Source: Streptomyces justiciae (GTDB lineage Bacteria; Actinomycetota; Actinomycetes; Streptomycetales; Streptomycetaceae). Taken from it: a stretch of DNA of 64,000 bases. The DNA lies in the NCBI RefSeq assembly GCF_015163075.1, contig NZ_JADDXU010000003.1:744001-808000 (forward strand), given 5' to 3'. Shown piece after piece: positions 42,079 through 51,001 of this stretch. The translations under genes were made by a program, and so were the position numbers. Position 1 is the first letter of the stretch. The number at the start of each line of letters is the position of its first letter. The notes under the pieces are model-generated. The model searched no databases, was not told the DNA's origin, and saw only the letters and a program-made list of their open reading frames with translations.

Positions 42079-42672
42079 TTACTTCTTGGCGGCCTTCGCC
42101 GCCTTGGCCGCCGCCTTCATCTCCTGCTTGTGCGCCCGCACCTTGGTCAGGGACTCGGGGCCGGTGATGTCGGCGACGGACCGGAAGGACCTGGCCTCGC
42201 CGTACGCGCCGGCGGCCTCCCGCCAGCCCTTCGGGGTGACGCCCAGCTGCTTGCCGAGCAGGGCGAGGAAGATCTGGGCCTTCTGCTTGCCGAAGCCGGG
42301 GAGTTCCTCCAAGCGGCGGAGCAGTTCGCGGCCGTCCGTCACGCCCTTCCAGACCAGCTCGGCGTTCCCGTCGTAGTGCTCGACGAGGTACTGGCACAGC
42401 TGCTGTACGCGCTTGGCCATGGAGCCCGGGTAGCGGTGGACCGCCGGCTTCTCGGAGAGCACGGCCGCGAAGGCCTCCGGGTCCTGGGCGGCGATCTCGT
42501 GGGCGTCGAGGTCGTCGCCGCCGAGCCGGTCCGCGATCGTCCGCGGCCCCTTGAACGCCCACTCCATCGGGACCTGCTGGTCCAGCAGCATCCCGACGAG
42601 CGCGGCGAGCGGGGAACGCCCGAGGAGTTCGTCGGCCTCGGGGTCCTGGGCGAGGTGCAGGGTGACGTCCAT
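42079..42672 (-). CDS. HhH-GPD-type base-excision DNA repair protein
   Basis: The 197-residue protein has the helix-hairpin-helix LEELPGFGKQKAQIFLALLGK. A basic, Lys/Ala-rich C-terminal tail (KQEMKAAAKAAKAAKK) suits DNA binding. The N-terminal QDPEADELLGRSPLAALVGMLLDQQVPMEWAF matches actinobacterial HhH-GPD glycosylase-like proteins. The usual catalytic Asp after the HhH is not obvious, so activity is uncertain. The alternative start at 42684 adds four residues. Confidence 0.78.
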   Translation of the reverse strand: MDVTLHLAQDPEADELLGRSPLAALVGMLLDQQVPMEWAFKGPRTIADRLGGDDLDAHEIAAQDPEAFAAVLSEKPAVHRYPGSMAKRVQQLCQYLVEHYDGNAELVWKGVTDGRELLRRLEELPGFGKQKAQIFLALLGKQLGVTPKGWREAAGAYGEARSFRSVADITGPESLTKVRAHKQEMKAAAKAAKAAKK

Positions 42673-42697
42673 GACCCCGATCATGCCTCCGGTGCGG

Positions 42698-44182
42698 TCA
42701 CATCTCCACGTGGGGACTGGTCAGCGCGGCGCCGAAGTAGCCCTTCACGTCGCCCACGGTGATGCCGGCGCTCTTGCCGCACAGGTTCACCGAGCCGTTG
42801 AGGACGGGGCCGGCCGCCGCGCCACGGGCGATCCAGAGGCAGCCGTCGGTGTTCTCGGTGGGCGCCCCGACGACCGTCTCGGCCTTGCCGTCCCCGTTGA
42901 GGTCGGCGAGGTGGACGGCGGCCCCGAACTGGTCGCCCTTCTCGACGGCACCGGGCACACCGGCCGTGTCCTGGGTGTATCCGGCGGCCTTGGCCGTGCC
43001 GAGGCCGGTGGCGGAGCCGCGCAGCAGCACGGCCGTACCGGCGGCCTCGCGCGAGCCCACGGCCTCGAAGGGGGAGCCGACCAGGACATCGGCGTACTTG
43101 TCGCCGTTCACGTCCCCGACGCTGAGCGACTGGCCGAACCAGTCGCCCCATTCCGCGGTGCCGGGCACGCCCGCGGTGTCCTGGTGGAAGACCTTGGGCT
43201 TCTGGTCGGCGGTGATGCCCTGGGCGCTGCCGTAGAGGACCTGGATCTCGCCGCCCTTGTGGGCCGCGCCGGGTGCGTTGAAGTGGGACTCGTCGCCCGC
43301 GATGCCGGTGACGAGGTCGCCGTAGCCGTCGCCGTTGACATCGCCGATCTGGCCGGTGTGGCCGTCGGCGTAGGGGAGTTCGACCCCCTGGTTGGCCAAG
43401 GGGTCCTCCGGGTCCGGGGCGCCCGCGTCGAGGGTCACCGGGCCGCGGATGTCGCCGTCCGTCGGTCCGGCGAGATAGAAGCGCTCGGCCCTGCCGTCGC
43501 CGTTGACGTCACCCATGACCACGCCCCGGGCGTTCTCGCGCCACTCCAGGTACTTCGCTGCGGGCTTGCCCGTGCGGGTGAAGGGCCCGGTGTAGGAGGC
43601 CGTGTTGCAGCCGGAGCCGATGCCGAGTTCGGGGGCGCCGTCGCCGTTCATGTCACCGGCGGCCACGGACATGCCGAAGCGGCAGTACGTCATGCCCTCA
43701 CCGAACCCGGCCGGCGGGGCGATGCTCGCGCCGCCCTTCAGCCCGTTCGGCCCGCCCCAGACGACGGTCACGGCACCCCGGGAGTCGGCGCCGCCGACGT
43801 CTTCGTGCGGGGTGCCGACGATCAGGTCGGCGTAGCCGTCCCGGTCCAGGTCGGCGCTGGTCACGGTCCGGCCGAACTCGTCCCACTTCTCCGGGTCGCC
43901 GGGGATGCCGGAGGTCGCCTGGGTGAGGACGGTCCGGCGGGTGCTGCTCACGGACGACTTCGACCCGTACAGCACGACGACCGCGCCGGCCTCCTCCACA
44001 CTGCCGTTCGCCGCGTTCGGCGCGCCGACCGCCAGGTCCCGGTACCCGTCACCGTTGAAGTCGTCCTGGACGGTGGCCGTGTTGGCGCCCTTGTAGGGGG
44101 CGGCGGCGGACGACGTCACCGGGGTGAGGGTGACGGCGGCGGCCGCGGTGAGCACGGCGGCCGCGGTGACAGCTCTGCGCAA
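42698..44182 (-). CDS. Secreted FG-GAP repeat (integrin-alpha-like) protein
   Basis: The 494-residue protein has a Sec signal peptide and about seven FG-GAP blades. Each has a calcium-binding DxNGDGxxD loop (DFNGDGYRD, DLDRDGYAD, DMNGDGAPE, DVNGDGRAE, DVNGDGYGD, DVNGDKYAD, DLNGDGKAE). I place the start at TTG 44182 because GAGGAG lies 5 nt upstream and the signal peptide begins there. It is likely an extracellular seven-bladed propeller with an adhesive or binding role. Confidence 0.82.
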   Translation of the reverse strand: MRRAVTAAAVLTAAAAVTLTPVTSSAAAPYKGANTATVQDDFNGDGYRDLAVGAPNAANGSVEEAGAVVVLYGSKSSVSSTRRTVLTQATSGIPGDPEKWDEFGRTVTSADLDRDGYADLIVGTPHEDVGGADSRGAVTVVWGGPNGLKGGASIAPPAGFGEGMTYCRFGMSVAAGDMNGDGAPELGIGSGCNTASYTGPFTRTGKPAAKYLEWRENARGVVMGDVNGDGRAERFYLAGPTDGDIRGPVTLDAGAPDPEDPLANQGVELPYADGHTGQIGDVNGDGYGDLVTGIAGDESHFNAPGAAHKGGEIQVLYGSAQGITADQKPKVFHQDTAGVPGTAEWGDWFGQSLSVGDVNGDKYADVLVGSPFEAVGSREAAGTAVLLRGSATGLGTAKAAGYTQDTAGVPGAVEKGDQFGAAVHLADLNGDGKAETVVGAPTENTDGCLWIARGAAAGPVLNGSVNLCGKSAGITVGDVKGYFGAALTSPHVEM

Positions 44183-44255
44183 AGGGACTCCTCGACATAC
44201 GGGTTGACGCCTCAGACGTCCCGCATGACACACGAACCCCGTGGATGGTTGTACG

Positions 44256-44960
44256 TCAGTTCGCCCGCCAGTAGCCGAGCGCGTGCATCCGGTCCTTCGG
44301 GACGCCGAGGTCCTTGCGGACGTAGGAGGACAGGGTGCGGGTCGTGCGGGTGTCGCAGGCGATCCAGACGTACGCGTCCGGGTGGGCCTTCAGGAGGTCG
44401 GGGAGGTCCGCCTTCACCTGGGTGATCAGGTCGTCGGCGGACCGGACGTCGTGGCGGGACGCGTCCGTGCGGAACGGGAGGCCGTCGCGGGAGCCCTCGA
44501 ACCAGATCGTCGCCGGGGACGAGTCCAGGGCCGCGAGGAGCGAGTTGATCGCGGGGAGGGAGGCCGGGTCGCCGATCGCGAAGACGTGGGTCGGGGCCGG
44601 GTCGGGGCGCTCGAAGGCCGTGCCGTGGACCGTGGCCTCGATGGTGTCGCCGGGCTTCGCCGCGCGCGCCCAGTCGCTGGCCACGCCCTCGTGCAGCGCG
44701 AACTCCAGGCTGAAGGTGCCGGCCGCCGGGTCCGGGTCGACGAGGGTGTACGCCCGCTGGTGCGGCTTGCCCGCGGCGGAGAACCACAGGCGGACCCACA
44801 TCGTCGGGTGCACGCCGGTCGCGGCGAGCAGGCCGCCGTCGGTCAGGTGGAGCCGCCGGTAGTGCGGGGTGACGTCCTCGGCGCCGGTCACCGTCAGGAC
44901 GTAGTCCTTCGCCCGCAGCAGTTTGAGGACCGCGCCCTCCCAGCCGTGCCCCTGCCCCAT
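44256..44960 (-). CDS. Siderophore-interacting protein (ferric-siderophore reductase, ViuB type)
   Basis: The 234-residue flavoprotein has an FAD-binding barrel (RAYTLVDPDPAAGTFSLEFALH) and an NAD(P)H domain of the SIP family (FAIGDPASLPAINSLL, VWIACDTR). It releases iron from imported siderophores in the cytoplasm by reduction. The iron box at 45001-45019 lies 40 bp upstream of the start and is shared with the divergent acylase operon, so expression should rise in low iron. Confidence 0.88.
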   Translation of the reverse strand: MGQGHGWEGAVLKLLRAKDYVLTVTGAEDVTPHYRRLHLTDGGLLAATGVHPTMWVRLWFSAAGKPHQRAYTLVDPDPAAGTFSLEFALHEGVASDWARAAKPGDTIEATVHGTAFERPDPAPTHVFAIGDPASLPAINSLLAALDSSPATIWFEGSRDGLPFRTDASRHDVRSADDLITQVKADLPDLLKAHPDAYVWIACDTRTTRTLSSYVRKDLGVPKDRMHALGYWRAN

Positions 44961-45000
44961 CGCCTCTTCACCCCTCGCGTACGATTTCACCACGACATAC

Positions 45001-45019
45001 TTAGGTGAGCCTAACCTAA
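45001..45019. promoter_or_regulatory. DmdR/IdeR/DtxR iron box
   Basis: TTAGGTGAGCCTAACCTAA is a 19-bp dyad that fits the actinobacterial iron-regulator consensus closely. It sits between two divergent genes, 40 bp from one start and 19 bp from the other. Repression of both by Fe-loaded DmdR is expected. Confidence 0.9.
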
Positions 45020-45038
45020 AGCACAGGAGAGCCCCAGA

Positions 45039-47090
45039 GTGAGCGCCGAGATCTACCGAGATGCCTGGGGCATCCCGCATCTGCGTGCGGACAGCGTGCG
45101 TGAACTCGCCCGTGCCCAGGGTCTGGTCACCGCCCGCGACCGCGCCTGGCAGCTGGAGGTCGAACGGCACCGCGCCCGCGGCACCTCGGCCGCCGTCCTC
45201 GGCGTCGACGCCCTCCCCTGGGACCGCTTCATCAGACGCGCCCGCCTCGACGACACCGCGAGACGCTGCTTCGCCGACCTCTCCGTGAAAGACCCCGAGA
45301 CGGCCGACTGGGTCCGGGCGTACGTCGACGGCGTCAACGAAGGCCTCGCCGACGCGGAGCTCCCGCTCGGCGCCCCCGGCCGCTGGGAGCCCTGGACCCC
45401 GCTCGCCGTCTGGCTCGCCACCCACATCCTCTTCGCGGGCTTCCCGGCCAAGCTCTGGCGTACCGAGGCGGCAAAACACCTCGGCGAGGACGCCGTCGGA
45501 CTGTTCGCCACCGACGGCCCCGGCACCTCCGGCAGCAACGGCTGGCTGGTCAGCGGCGAGCGGACCGTGACCGGCCGGGCCGTCATCGCCGGCGACCCGC
45601 ACCGCTTCATCGAGGACCCCGGCGTCTACCAGCAGATCCACCTGTCATGCCCGGAGTTCGACGTCATCGGCCTCGCCGTCCCCGGCGTCCCCGGCATCGC
45701 CCACTTCGGCCACACCGGCACGGTCGCCTGGGCCATCACCAACGCCATGGCCGACTACCAGGACCTCTACAGCGAGAAGCTGCGCCGCACCGGGGCCGGG
45801 GTGGAAGCCCTTGATCCGGACGGGAGTTGGCGGCGCGCCTCCCGGCACACCGAGACGATCGAGGTCGCCGGGGAGGAGCCGGTGGAGGTCGAGGTCATCG
45901 AGACCGCACGCGGCCCGGTGATCGCCGGCGGTCCGGAGGGCCTCGACGACGGCACCCCGCTGGCCCTCAGCCTGCGCACCCCGCCCCGCGTGACCAGTGA
46001 CCTGGGCTTCAGCACCCTGCTCCCTCTCCTCCGCGCCCGCCGGGTCGCCGACGTCGACCGGGCCTTCGACCAGTGGGCCGAGCCGGTCAACGTCGTGCAG
46101 GCCGCCGACACCGAGGGCGGGCTGCTGCACCGGGTCGCGGGCCGGGTGCCGGTACGGTCCACCGCCAACCGCACCCGGGTGGTGCCCGCCTGGGAGGCCG
46201 GGCACGAGTGGACCGGCTGGCACGTGATGCCGTACGGCGAACTCAGCGACGGCGTCGCCGTGATGGCCAACCAGCGCGGCCCGGCCGCACCGTTCGGCGT
46301 CGAGTTCGCGCCGCCGCACCGGGCCGACCGCATCGCCGCCCTGCTCGCCGAGAAGGAGAAGTGGAAGGCCGCCGACATGCCGGCGATCCACATGGACACC
46401 CATCTCGCCTCCGCCGGGCCCCTGTTGGACCACCTGGCGGCCCTGACGGACCTGAGCCCCGAGGCCGCCGAGCTCAGGGCGACCCTCCTCGCCTGGAACC
46501 GCCGTATGGACGCGGACAGTTCGGCCGCCGCGCTCTTCGCGGCCGTGCGCGGTGCGGTCGTACGACGGCTCGCCGCGCACCCCGCCTTCGCCGCGCTCAC
46601 CACGCCGCCCGCCTACCCGGAGGTCCTCCTCCCCTGGCTCGGGCTCACCCCGCGCATCGGCTACGCGCTCGAACACCTGCTGCGGGCCGGGCAGTTGTAC
46701 GGCGTCGACCGGTCGGCGGAGGTGCGTGCGGCCGTCGAGGAGGTGGCCCTGGCGGGGCCGGTCAAGACGTGGGGCGAGAGCCATCGGTTGTTCCCCTGGC
46801 GGGCGTTGCCCGATCCCGCGTTCGACGGCCCCGGACTCTCCGGCGACCACGACTGCGTGCTGTGCACCTCGGCCGTCCCGGGGCTGACCGACCTCGCCGC
46901 GCGCGGGCCCGCCGCCCGGTACGTCTGGGACCTGGCCCGACGCGAGGACAGCCGCTGGGTGGTGCCGTTCGGCGCCTCCGGGGTGCCCGGCTCGCCCCAC
47001 CACCGTGATCAACTGCCCCTGTGGCTCGGCGGCGACCTGGTCCCGGTCGTCACCGACTTCGAACAGCTCAGCAAGGAGAGCGATGTCTGA
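45039..47090 (+). CDS. Iron-regulated penicillin-acylase-family Ntn hydrolase
   Basis: The 683-residue enzyme (GTG start) has the acylase core: PGTSGSNGWLVSGERT with probable catalytic Ser166 at the autocleavage site, AGDPHR and the later ANQRGP and HMDTHLAS segments. It has no signal peptide, unlike secreted acylases such as PvdQ. It is first in an operon behind the iron box, so hydrolysis or editing of an acylated siderophore is a reasonable inference. The downstream acyltransferase gene overlaps it by 8 nt. Confidence 0.88.
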   Translation: MSAEIYRDAWGIPHLRADSVRELARAQGLVTARDRAWQLEVERHRARGTSAAVLGVDALPWDRFIRRARLDDTARRCFADLSVKDPETADWVRAYVDGVNEGLADAELPLGAPGRWEPWTPLAVWLATHILFAGFPAKLWRTEAAKHLGEDAVGLFATDGPGTSGSNGWLVSGERTVTGRAVIAGDPHRFIEDPGVYQQIHLSCPEFDVIGLAVPGVPGIAHFGHTGTVAWAITNAMADYQDLYSEKLRRTGAGVEALDPDGSWRRASRHTETIEVAGEEPVEVEVIETARGPVIAGGPEGLDDGTPLALSLRTPPRVTSDLGFSTLLPLLRARRVADVDRAFDQWAEPVNVVQAADTEGGLLHRVAGRVPVRSTANRTRVVPAWEAGHEWTGWHVMPYGELSDGVAVMANQRGPAAPFGVEFAPPHRADRIAALLAEKEKWKAADMPAIHMDTHLASAGPLLDHLAALTDLSPEAAELRATLLAWNRRMDADSSAAALFAAVRGAVVRRLAAHPAFAALTTPPAYPEVLLPWLGLTPRIGYALEHLLRAGQLYGVDRSAEVRAAVEEVALAGPVKTWGESHRLFPWRALPDPAFDGPGLSGDHDCVLCTSAVPGLTDLAARGPAARYVWDLARREDSRWVVPFGASGVPGSPHHRDQLPLWLGGDLVPVVTDFEQLSKESDV

Positions 47091-47676
47091 CCTCTACGTG
47101 CACACGCAGGACGTCGACGGCTTCGGCACCGTCGCCGTCCGCCTGCTCGACGCCAAGGCCGACGCCAGGCTGGTGCACGGCTGGGTCCGTGAGGAACGCG
47201 CCGCCTTCTGGGGCATGAACGGCCTCACCGAGGACCAAGTGGCCGACATCTACGCCCACATGGACACCCTCGACACCCACCACGCCTACCTCCTGGAGAA
47301 GGACGGCGAACCGGTCGGCCTGCTCCAGACCTACGAGCCCGAGGCCGACCGGGTCAGTGAGTGCTACGCCGTGGAGCCCGGCGACATCGGCGTCCACCTG
47401 CTGCTGGCGCCTCCCGAGGCCGCCGGTGCGCGCTCCGGCTGGTCGTCGGCGCTGCTGGGGGCCGTCGCCACGTATGTCCTGGTGGTCCTCGACCGGCGCC
47501 GGGTCGTCGTCGATCCCGACGTCCGCAACGAGAAGGCGATCGCCCGCTTCCTGCGGCAGGGGTTCGTGGCGGGGGAGCGGGTCGTGCTGCCGGAGATCGA
47601 CATCCCGGACGTGTATCTGCCCGAGAAGCACGCCCAACTGGCCTTCCTGCGCCGGGAGGTAGCCTTCCCCGGGTGA
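47083..47676 (+). CDS. GNAT acyltransferase of the siderophore (AlcB/IucB) type
   Basis: The 197-residue protein has WGMNGLTEDQVADIYAHMDTL, the pattern of AlcB-type N-hydroxy-amine acyltransferases. A substrate strand HHAYLLEKDGEPVGLLQTYEP and a C-terminal EKAIARFLRQGFVAGERV match the same family. These acylate hydroxylysine, hydroxyornithine or cadaverine derivatives in hydroxamate siderophores. Its ATG lies inside the acylase gene (8-nt overlap), and the next gene also overlaps. It joins acyl addition and removal in one iron-controlled unit. Confidence 0.8.
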   Translation: MSDLYVHTQDVDGFGTVAVRLLDAKADARLVHGWVREERAAFWGMNGLTEDQVADIYAHMDTLDTHHAYLLEKDGEPVGLLQTYEPEADRVSECYAVEPGDIGVHLLLAPPEAAGARSGWSSALLGAVATYVLVVLDRRRVVVDPDVRNEKAIARFLRQGFVAGERVVLPEIDIPDVYLPEKHAQLAFLRREVAFPG

Positions 47677-48140
47677 CCCCGGACGATCTCGTAGCCCACT
47701 ACGGACTGGAACCGATCCCGCGCGAAGGAGGCCTGTTCCGCCGCACCTGGGAAGGCCCCGAGCGGGCGGAAGGCGGCCCGGAGGGCACAGCCATAGTCGC
47801 CCTCCTCACCGCGGACGACCACTCGGCCCTGCACCGCCTGCCCGCCGACGAGATCTGGCACTTCTACCTCGGCGACCCCCTGGAACTCCTCCTCCTCGCC
47901 CCCGACGGCACCTCCCGCACGGCGGTCCTCGGCCCCGACGTCCTCGCCGGCCAGTCGGTCCAGCTGACCGTCCCCGCCGGTACCTGGATGGGCGGCCGCA
48001 CCCTCGGCACCTGGACGTTCTTCGGGTGCACGATGGCACCGGGGTTCACCTACGAGGGCTACGAACACGGGGACTTGGAGACGCTGCTGGCGCGTTATCC
48101 CGCCGAGGCGACGCGGATCGCGGGACTGTGTCGGCCATGA
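47673..48140 (+). CDS. Cupin protein (DUF985 type)
   Basis: The 155-residue single-domain cupin has the DUF985 landmarks HYGLEPIPREGGLFRRTW, DEIWHFYLGDPLELLLL and WFFGCTMAPGF-like strands (TWTFFGCTMAPGFTYEGYE). Metal-ligand residues are not the classical HxH set. The GTG start overlaps the acyltransferase TGA. A sugar- or ester-binding or isomerase role is possible; the link to iron is by operon only. Confidence 0.8.
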   Translation: MTPDDLVAHYGLEPIPREGGLFRRTWEGPERAEGGPEGTAIVALLTADDHSALHRLPADEIWHFYLGDPLELLLLAPDGTSRTAVLGPDVLAGQSVQLTVPAGTWMGGRTLGTWTFFGCTMAPGFTYEGYEHGDLETLLARYPAEATRIAGLCRP

Positions 48141-48197
48141 GTTTTCTCGACCGACCGGATCGCGGGACTGTGCCGTCCATGAGACTCCTCGAAGGAC
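48114..48197. repeat. 42-bp tandem duplication across the cupin/SDR junction
   Basis: Two diverged 42-bp units start at 48114 and 48156. Each contains CGGATCGCGGGACTGTG and a start-like CCATGAG. The unit length is 14 codons, so both candidate SDR ATGs (48137 and 48179) are in frame. Confidence 0.75.
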
Positions 48198-48937
48198 AGG
48201 CCGCCCTGGTCACCGGCGCGGGCGGCGGCATCGGACGCGGTATCGCCCTGCGGTTCGCCGAACGGGGCGCGGCGGCGGTCGCGGTCCACTGCCGTACGTC
48301 GGTGGCGGCGGCGGAGGAAGTGGCGGCGCGGGTACGGGAGTCGGGCGCCCGGGCCGTCGTGCTGCGGGCCGACCTGCGGGACGAGGGGGAGTGCCGGCGG
48401 CTGGTGCGGGAGGCCGCCGAGTGGGGTGGCGGGCGCCTTAACGCGCTGGTCAACAACGCCGGTGTGCAACCGGTCCAGGGGCTGCCCGGGATGACCGCCG
48501 GGGAGTGGCGGGAGGTCGTGGACGCCAACCTGTCGAGCGTGTTCGCGTGTACGCAGGCGGCGGCCGAGGTGATGGACGGGGGCGGGTCCGTCACGCACAT
48601 CGCCTCGATCGAGGCACACGCGCCCGCCGCCGGGCACGCCCACTACTCCGCCGCGAAGGCGGCCGTCGTCATGCACGCACGGTCCGCCGCCCTGGAGTAC
48701 GGGCCGCGCGGCATCCGCGTCAACAGCGTCTCGCCGGGCCTGATCGACCGGGACGAGCTGGCCGAGGCCTGGCCGGAGGGCGTGCGGAGATGGGAACAGG
48801 CGGCCCCACTGCGCCGGTTGGGCCGCCCCGAGGACATCGGCGACGCCTGCGCCTTCCTCGCCTCCCCGCTCGCCTCCTGGATCACCGGCCAGGACCTGGT
48901 CGTCGACGGCGGGGTGTCGGCGCGCCCGACCTGGTGA
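48137..48937 (+). CDS. Short-chain dehydrogenase/reductase
   Basis: The 266-residue SDR has the NAD(P)-binding VTGAGGGIGRG, the NNAG strand motif, catalytic Ser in HIASIEAH and Tyr-Lys in HYSAAKAAV. The C-terminal GQDLVVDGG is intact. If translation starts at the second ATG (48179) the protein is 252 residues, the usual length. The first ATG overlaps the cupin stop. A 42-bp duplication created both starts. The substrate is unknown; it may belong to the iron operon. Confidence 0.85.
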   Translation: MSFLDRPDRGTVPSMRLLEGQAALVTGAGGGIGRGIALRFAERGAAAVAVHCRTSVAAAEEVAARVRESGARAVVLRADLRDEGECRRLVREAAEWGGGRLNALVNNAGVQPVQGLPGMTAGEWREVVDANLSSVFACTQAAAEVMDGGGSVTHIASIEAHAPAAGHAHYSAAKAAVVMHARSAALEYGPRGIRVNSVSPGLIDRDELAEAWPEGVRRWEQAAPLRRLGRPEDIGDACAFLASPLASWITGQDLVVDGGVSARPTW

Positions 48938-48992
48938 GTGTTCCGGGGCCCGCGTACGTACATCTTCCGGAGCGGCGGGACGGAGTACTGAC

Positions 48993-50768
48993 GTGGAGCG
49001 TGACGGTGGCCGAGGACGGCGGCGATTTCAAGGGCTGGTGCTGCTGGGCACCGTGCTGGTCCTGCTCCTCTTCGGCGGCGCGGGACCCGCGTCGGCCCAC
49101 GCCGCCCTCCGCGCCTCCAACCCCGAGGACGGAACCGTCCTCAACTCCGCCCCCGGGCACCTCACCCTGACCTTCACCGAGTCCGTCGGCCTGCTCGACG
49201 ACTCCTTCCGCGTCCTGGACCCGGACAACCGGCGGGTCCGCACCGGAGCGGCCGAGCATGTGCCGGGCCGCTCCGACACGGCCCGCGTGACACTGCCCGC
49301 GAAGGGCCTCGGCGAGGGCACCTTCACCGTGGCCTGGCGGGTCGTCTCGGCGGACAGCCACCCGGTGTCGGGCGCGTTCACGTTCTCGGTGGGCAAGCCC
49401 TCGGCCACCTCGGCGGTCGTCGACCCCGGCCCGGTCGAGAACCCGACGACGGCCACGCTCTACAACATCGCCCGCTATCTGGCCTATCTCGCCGCCGCCC
49501 TCCTCATCGGCACGGCCGTCTTCCTCGCCGGCTGCCGCCCCGCGGACGCGACCGTCCTGCCCCGGCTGCTCTGGGCGGGCTGGGGGACCTTGGCCGCGGC
49601 GACCGTCGCCCAGCTGCTGCTGCGGGCCTCGTACGAGACGGGCACCGCCCCGGCCCTCGACGGCTTCGACCGGACGCTGACGACCCGGCCCGGCCTGGTG
49701 CTCCTCGCCCGGCTCGGGCTGCTCGCGCTCACCGCGCTGTACCTGCGCTGGGTGCGCAAGGCGTGGAGCGCCAAGGGCACCCGGATCGCCGGCGGTGTCC
49801 TCGCCGTCGCCCTCGCCCTCACCTGGGCCGCCGGTGAGCACGCCTCCGCCGGTATCCAGGTGCCGGTGGCGATGGCCGCCTCCGTGCTGCACGTCCTCGC
49901 GATGGCGGCCTGGCTGGGCGGCCTCACCGCCCTGGTCACCACCCTGTACCGGGCCTCCGTCGTCGAGGCCGCCACGGTCGCCCGCTTCTCCCGCCTCGCC
50001 TTCGCCTGTGTGACCGTCCTGGTCGTGACCGGCGTCTACCAGTCCTGGCGCGGCCTCGGCTCCTGGGCGGCGCTGACGGGGACGTCGTACGGCCGTCTCC
50101 TGCTCTTCAAGCTCGCGGCGGTCCTCGTGCTGCTCGGCGCGGCCGGACTGTCGCGGCAGTGGACGGCGCGGCTGGTCACGGTGGGCGCCGAGAGCGTCGT
50201 ACGCGAGCAGGAGCGGGTGCCCGAGCCGGTGGGCGGGCCGCCGCTGCCCGCGCCGGAGAAGGCCGCGGACGCCCCCGGCGACGACGGGTACCGGCGGGGG
50301 CTGCGGCGGTCCGTGGCCATCGAGATCACCGTGGGTGTGGTCGTGCTGGTGCTCACGACCGTGCTGACCGGCACGCTGCCCGGGCGGGCGGCGGAGGAGG
50401 CGGGCACGGCGGCCCCGGCCGGCGGGCTGCCCGTCGCCTCGGTCACGAACGTGCCCTTCGACCTGGGCGCCGCCGGGCGCGGCACCGTGCAGATCACCCT
50501 CGACCCGGGCCGGGTCGGCCAGAACCAGGTGCAGGCGATCGTCTACGGCGCCGACGGCGGTTTCGCGACCGTCCCCGAGCTGCGGCTGACCTTCACGCTG
50601 CCGTCCCAGGACATCGGCCCCCTCGACGCCCGGCTCACCGACCAGGGCGGCTACTGGGGCACCAGCGACTTCAACCTGCCCATCGCCGGGACCTGGACGA
50701 TGCGGACGACCGTGCGGATCTCCGAGATCGACCAGGTCAGCGAGACGGACAAGGTCGAGATCCGGTAG
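48993..50768 (+). CDS. CopC-CopD fusion copper protein
   Basis: The 591-residue protein has a Sec signal peptide and a CopC-like beta domain (ASAHAALRASNPEDGTVLNSAP...; the mature N-terminal His is the expected copper ligand). About eight membrane helices of CopD type follow. The C-terminal extracytoplasmic beta domain resembles YtkA. It is probably a copper-acquisition or copper-delivery protein, as supply to oxidases is the current view for CopCD. GTG start, GGAG upstream, terminator downstream. Confidence 0.87.
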   Translation: MERDGGRGRRRFQGLVLLGTVLVLLLFGGAGPASAHAALRASNPEDGTVLNSAPGHLTLTFTESVGLLDDSFRVLDPDNRRVRTGAAEHVPGRSDTARVTLPAKGLGEGTFTVAWRVVSADSHPVSGAFTFSVGKPSATSAVVDPGPVENPTTATLYNIARYLAYLAAALLIGTAVFLAGCRPADATVLPRLLWAGWGTLAAATVAQLLLRASYETGTAPALDGFDRTLTTRPGLVLLARLGLLALTALYLRWVRKAWSAKGTRIAGGVLAVALALTWAAGEHASAGIQVPVAMAASVLHVLAMAAWLGGLTALVTTLYRASVVEAATVARFSRLAFACVTVLVVTGVYQSWRGLGSWAALTGTSYGRLLLFKLAAVLVLLGAAGLSRQWTARLVTVGAESVVREQERVPEPVGGPPLPAPEKAADAPGDDGYRRGLRRSVAIEITVGVVVLVLTTVLTGTLPGRAAEEAGTAAPAGGLPVASVTNVPFDLGAAGRGTVQITLDPGRVGQNQVQAIVYGADGGFATVPELRLTFTLPSQDIGPLDARLTDQGGYWGTSDFNLPIAGTWTMRTTVRISEIDQVSETDKVEIR

Positions 50769-50791
50769 CGGGCCACGGACAGGGTGTTCGA

Positions 50792-50822
50792 CGGGTCGAA
50801 GGCTTTTCGGGCCTTCGACCCG
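50792..50822 (+). terminator. Terminator after copCD
   Basis: A 12-bp stem CGGGTCGAAGGC / GCCTTCGACCCG with a 7-nt TTTTCGG loop starts 24 nt after the stop codon. The 180 bp that follow carry the promoter of the sugar transporter operon. Confidence 0.75.
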
Positions 50823-51001
50823 ATCTTGTATGTGTCGGTCACGTTTCCACAAAGGTGACAGTCATCTCTTGACGCATGACAAGACATACGGCTGTCATTA
50901 CGCAACCGTGTTCGGTCAAGTTGATTTCTGGTCGATTACGACGGACTTCAGCATTCCCCTTTTGCCCTGCCCTGGCCGAACCCTGCCCCCAGGAGCCGTT
51001 C

